Shown: positions 62,085 through 64,000 of the stretch, one piece after another
Position numbering within the stretch: position 1 is the first letter of the stretch
How the letters are laid out: the number at the start of each line of letters is the position of its first letter
Assembly (NCBI GenBank): GCA_964468205.1
Contig: CAYXVG010000009.1
Coordinates: forward strand, 62,001-126,000
Length of the DNA stretch: 64,000 nucleotides
Reading direction: 5' to 3'
From: CAWELS01 sp964468205
GTDB lineage: Bacteria; Acidobacteriota; Terriglobia; Bryobacterales; Bryobacteraceae
The notes under the pieces: model-generated
Told to the model about the DNA's origin: nothing
The model's input: only the letters and a program-made list of their open reading frames with translations
The model's database searches: none
Position numbers and translations under genes: made by a program

Positions 62085-62765
62085 ATGAGACTCGTGACGA
62101 CGACGCTGGCCGCGGCGATCCTGATCGGCTGTGGGATGAACGAACCGCGGGGCCATGTTGACGCGCAGCCGGAGCGGCGGCCGGCGCCGCCTTCGTCGAG
62201 TGACCCCGATAACCGCCCCGTAATCGTCGCCTTCGGTGACAGTCTCTCGGCCGGACACGGCGTCGAACCGGACGAGAGCTACCCGGCATTTCTGCAGAAG
62301 CTGCTCGACGAAGCCGGTATCCGCTACCGGGTAGTCAACGCCGGCGTCAGCGGCGATACGACCAGCGCTGGGCTAGCCCGGCTCGGAGGCGTGACGGCGC
62401 TGAATCCGGCGGTAGTCATCCTCGAGTTGGGCGGCAATGACGGCCTGCGCGGGCTCCCCATCGAAACAACCCGCGCCAACCTCGAGGAGATGATCGTGAC
62501 GCTGCGGGAAACCGGCGCCATGGTGGTTTTGGCCGGAATGACGCTTCCTCCCAACTACGGCGCGGACTACATTACTGCGTTCGAGCGGGTCTACCGGGAT
62601 CTGGCGGCGAAGCACGCACTCCCCTTGATTCCCTTCCTGCTCGAAGGCGTGGCCCTGAATCCAAAGCTAATGCAGAGTGACGGTATTCATCCCACGGCCG
62701 CCGGCAACGCCCGCGTTGCCGAAAACGTAATGGAGACTCTGGCGCCATTGCTTGAGAACAAATGA
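62085..62765 (+). CDS. GDSL-type arylesterase/lysophospholipase L1-like lipoprotein (TesA-like)
   Basis: The 226-residue protein begins with a lipoprotein-type signal (MRLVTTTLAAAILIGCGM, Cys in ILIGC). The SGNH hydrolase blocks are all present: block I FGDSLSAGHGV with nucleophile Ser, block III ELGGNDGLRG, block V SDGIHPTAAG with the catalytic Asp and His. It cleaves thioester or lysophospholipid esters in the periplasm. It is divergent from the YbbA-like ATPase (90 bases between starts), a linkage seen in many bacteria. It ends 36 bases before the convergent glycosidase. Confidence 0.9.
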   Translation: MRLVTTTLAAAILIGCGMNEPRGHVDAQPERRPAPPSSSDPDNRPVIVAFGDSLSAGHGVEPDESYPAFLQKLLDEAGIRYRVVNAGVSGDTTSAGLARLGGVTALNPAVVILELGGNDGLRGLPIETTRANLEEMIVTLRETGAMVVLAGMTLPPNYGADYITAFERVYRDLAAKHALPLIPFLLEGVALNPKLMQSDGIHPTAAGNARVAENVMETLAPLLENK

Positions 62766-62801
62766 CGCCGCGCCAGGAAACTGAGTGGAATGCGCCGGCC
62801 G

Positions 62802-64000
62802 TCAGGGATGCGATTGTCCCGGAGGCGCGAAACCGGCTTCCACATCGTCCAACACCAATACCCAGTCGTTCTCGGCGCCGCTAGCCGGCGGCTTGAAAGT
62901 CTTTACTCCAGCTGCTTTGTGGTTCCCGGCCCGCTCCGCACGGCCGTCTCTCGGATTGAACCACCATGCCGCCACCAGGCTGCCGGATATGCCCCCCAGC
63001 CGGACTGAAACCTCTCTGCCGGTTGGAAGGTAAATGAAAGCGTAGCCTTTCTCACTGTCACGCGTAGCCGCGGCGTAGTGTACGTCCCGTTGCTGCTCTT
63101 CCGCTATCAGTGATTGATCCGGGATGCGGCGCAACATCGGCCGCGATTCCACGAGGCGGCGCAGCCACGTCATCTGGAGCGCGCCGGGAGCCTCCAGCGA
63201 CTCCATCCACGGGCGGTCGGCGCCCCACTTCAACGGCTCTTCTCCCGCCCGCACCCAACCGATCAGGTTGCGGTGGCCGTACGTGTGACCGAAGCCGCCG
63301 GAAAACACGTTCCAGTAAGCCGCCCGGCGCACATCCCACGGCGAGACCCGTTTCCCCGGGTAACGGTTCTGGTCCCTTGCATTCAACGGCAGCGAATTCT
63401 CGTAGGCGACTTCGCAGTCCAGCACCGGCTTCGGCGGAGTTTTCGAGTAGTCCGCAAGCACCGTGTCAAAGTTGTAGAACGTCAGGCTGCTCGTGGTCTG
63501 GATCATATTGAAGTCCAGCCATTCTTCGTCGTGGAAGAAGAGGGACGATGATACGCCGCCGCCTGGCGGATGATAGCTCATTAGCGTGGAACTGTAGTCC
63601 GCGGCGCCATCGAAGTTCCTCACGCCGTTCACGCCGTCGGCGATCCCCTCGGCAAGCGCACGAGTCATCGTCTGCCGGGCCGCCGACAGAATCTTCCGCT
63701 TGCCCGGCGCTCCGAAGGTGTCTCCGCCGAGCACCCAGATCAGATGAGTGTGCCGGCGATACCGGCTTCCAAGAAAGTATCCGTAGCCATAGGCAACCTC
63801 GGGATCGGCGGCCATCGGGTGTTCGTCAGTCGCCAGGCTGTTGCTCCAAGCGGCGACGAGGGCCAGATAGAGGCCAAAATCTTTAGCGCGCTGGATGAGG
63901 TGGTCTGCGTAATCCCAGTAGTCATTCTCCGGCCCGGGTAAAATGCGGGGCCGGGTGAAGTCGCCATCGGTGAAAGGTTCATGCCCATGGGCATTGGCCT
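62802..64000 (-). CDS. apiosidase-like (DUF4038) glycoside hydrolase, partial at right edge
   Basis: The frame is open from the window edge, so the N-terminus is missing; 398 codons are visible. It shows the apiosidase-like barrel (YWDYADHLIQRAKDFGLYLALVAAW, then RYRRHTHLIWVLGGDTFG) and the later stretch AAYWNVFSGGFGHTYGHRN. The C-terminus (GYAFIYLPTGREVSVRLGG; WWFNPRDGRAE) is the putative collagen-binding-type beta domain that usually follows. Related enzymes of GH140 release apiose from plant rhamnogalacturonan II; the substrate here is not proven. The WVLGGD aspartate is the likely catalytic residue. Confidence 0.82.
   Translation of the reverse strand, partial: ANAHGHEPFTDGDFTRPRILPGPENDYWDYADHLIQRAKDFGLYLALVAAWSNSLATDEHPMAADPEVAYGYGYFLGSRYRRHTHLIWVLGGDTFGAPGKRKILSAARQTMTRALAEGIADGVNGVRNFDGAADYSSTLMSYHPPGGGVSSSLFFHDEEWLDFNMIQTTSSLTFYNFDTVLADYSKTPPKPVLDCEVAYENSLPLNARDQNRYPGKRVSPWDVRRAAYWNVFSGGFGHTYGHRNLIGWVRAGEEPLKWGADRPWMESLEAPGALQMTWLRRLVESRPMLRRIPDQSLIAEEQQRDVHYAAATRDSEKGYAFIYLPTGREVSVRLGGISGSLVAAWWFNPRDGRAERAGNHKAAGVKTFKPPASGAENDWVLVLDDVEAGFAPPGQSHP

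Noticed and set aside
1..64000. CRISPR arrays, tRNA, rRNA and insertion sequences
   Set aside because: No regularly spaced repeats, cloverleaf-like or rRNA-like sequences, or transposase motifs were noticed on either strand.

Overview
The window looks like chromosomal DNA of a GC-rich Gram-negative bacterium. It carries lipid A/Kdo genes, hopanoid genes, the futalosine menaquinone route, a Xaa-Pro peptidase-accB-accC unit, multihaem cytochrome and glycoside hydrolase genes, and a DUF4157-type contractile injection locus. Together these resemble soil Acidobacteriota of the Bryobacterales/Solibacter type. That placement is an inference from gene content and protein style; no rRNA gene is present to confirm it.

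Layout. 1-1048 (minus): the start of a geranylgeranyl-reductase-type FAD oxidoreductase, cut by the window edge, and a SAM methyltransferase. 1167-4180 (plus): Xaa-Pro aminopeptidase, biotin carboxyl carrier protein and biotin carboxylase. 4195-13757 (minus): a tight nine-gene isoprenoid/hopanoid operon, read as ispH, a squalene-hopene-cyclase-like gene, hpnH, hpnA, hpnG, two zinc MDR dehydrogenases, hpnC, hpnD. 13830-17883: MGMT-type repair protein, a WaaA-LpxK fusion, a secreted protein and a histidine phosphatase. 17946-19957 (minus): mqnP-mqnE-type menaquinone genes. 20027-29896: DUF192 lipoprotein and larB, a small unknown, a GH2 enzyme, a class I isoprenoid-synthase-like protein, a pentahaem cytochrome, a Q/N/G-rich secreted protein and a TadG/TadE pair.

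30028-58329 (all minus) is one 28-kb block of 19 genes that encodes a complete extracellular contractile injection system (eCIS): sheath, inner tube, gp26-like hub chaperone, a disordered linker protein, DUF4255/Pvc16-type cap protein, AAA+ ATPase, a 90-aa protein, a 2447-aa DUF4157 (eCIS core) giant protein, a K/P-rich protein, Afp7-like tube/baseplate protein, LysM protein, gpD hub, gpV spike, PAAR-like tip, gp25, two gpJ-like wedge proteins, gpI-like protein with a beta-helix-like C-terminus, and DUF6519 protein. Transcription most likely starts in the AT-rich stretch upstream of the sheath gene (58330-58714).

58715-64000: an ABC permease/ATPase pair divergent from a GDSL lysophospholipase/arylesterase, then an apiosidase-like glycoside hydrolase that runs off the right edge.

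Most notable points: (i) the cyclase in the hopanoid operon lacks the DxDD catalytic acid motif (it reads RTGD) and also the partner Asp/His positions, so it is unlikely to be an ordinary squalene-hopene cyclase; (ii) two dehydrogenases sit exactly where the unknown ribosylhopane-reducing step would be expected; (iii) the giant eCIS protein combines a HEIAH-containing DUF4157 domain with about 1,700 residues of degenerate beta-rich repeats, and no separate tape-measure gene is visible; (iv) Kdo transferase and lipid A 4'-kinase are fused.
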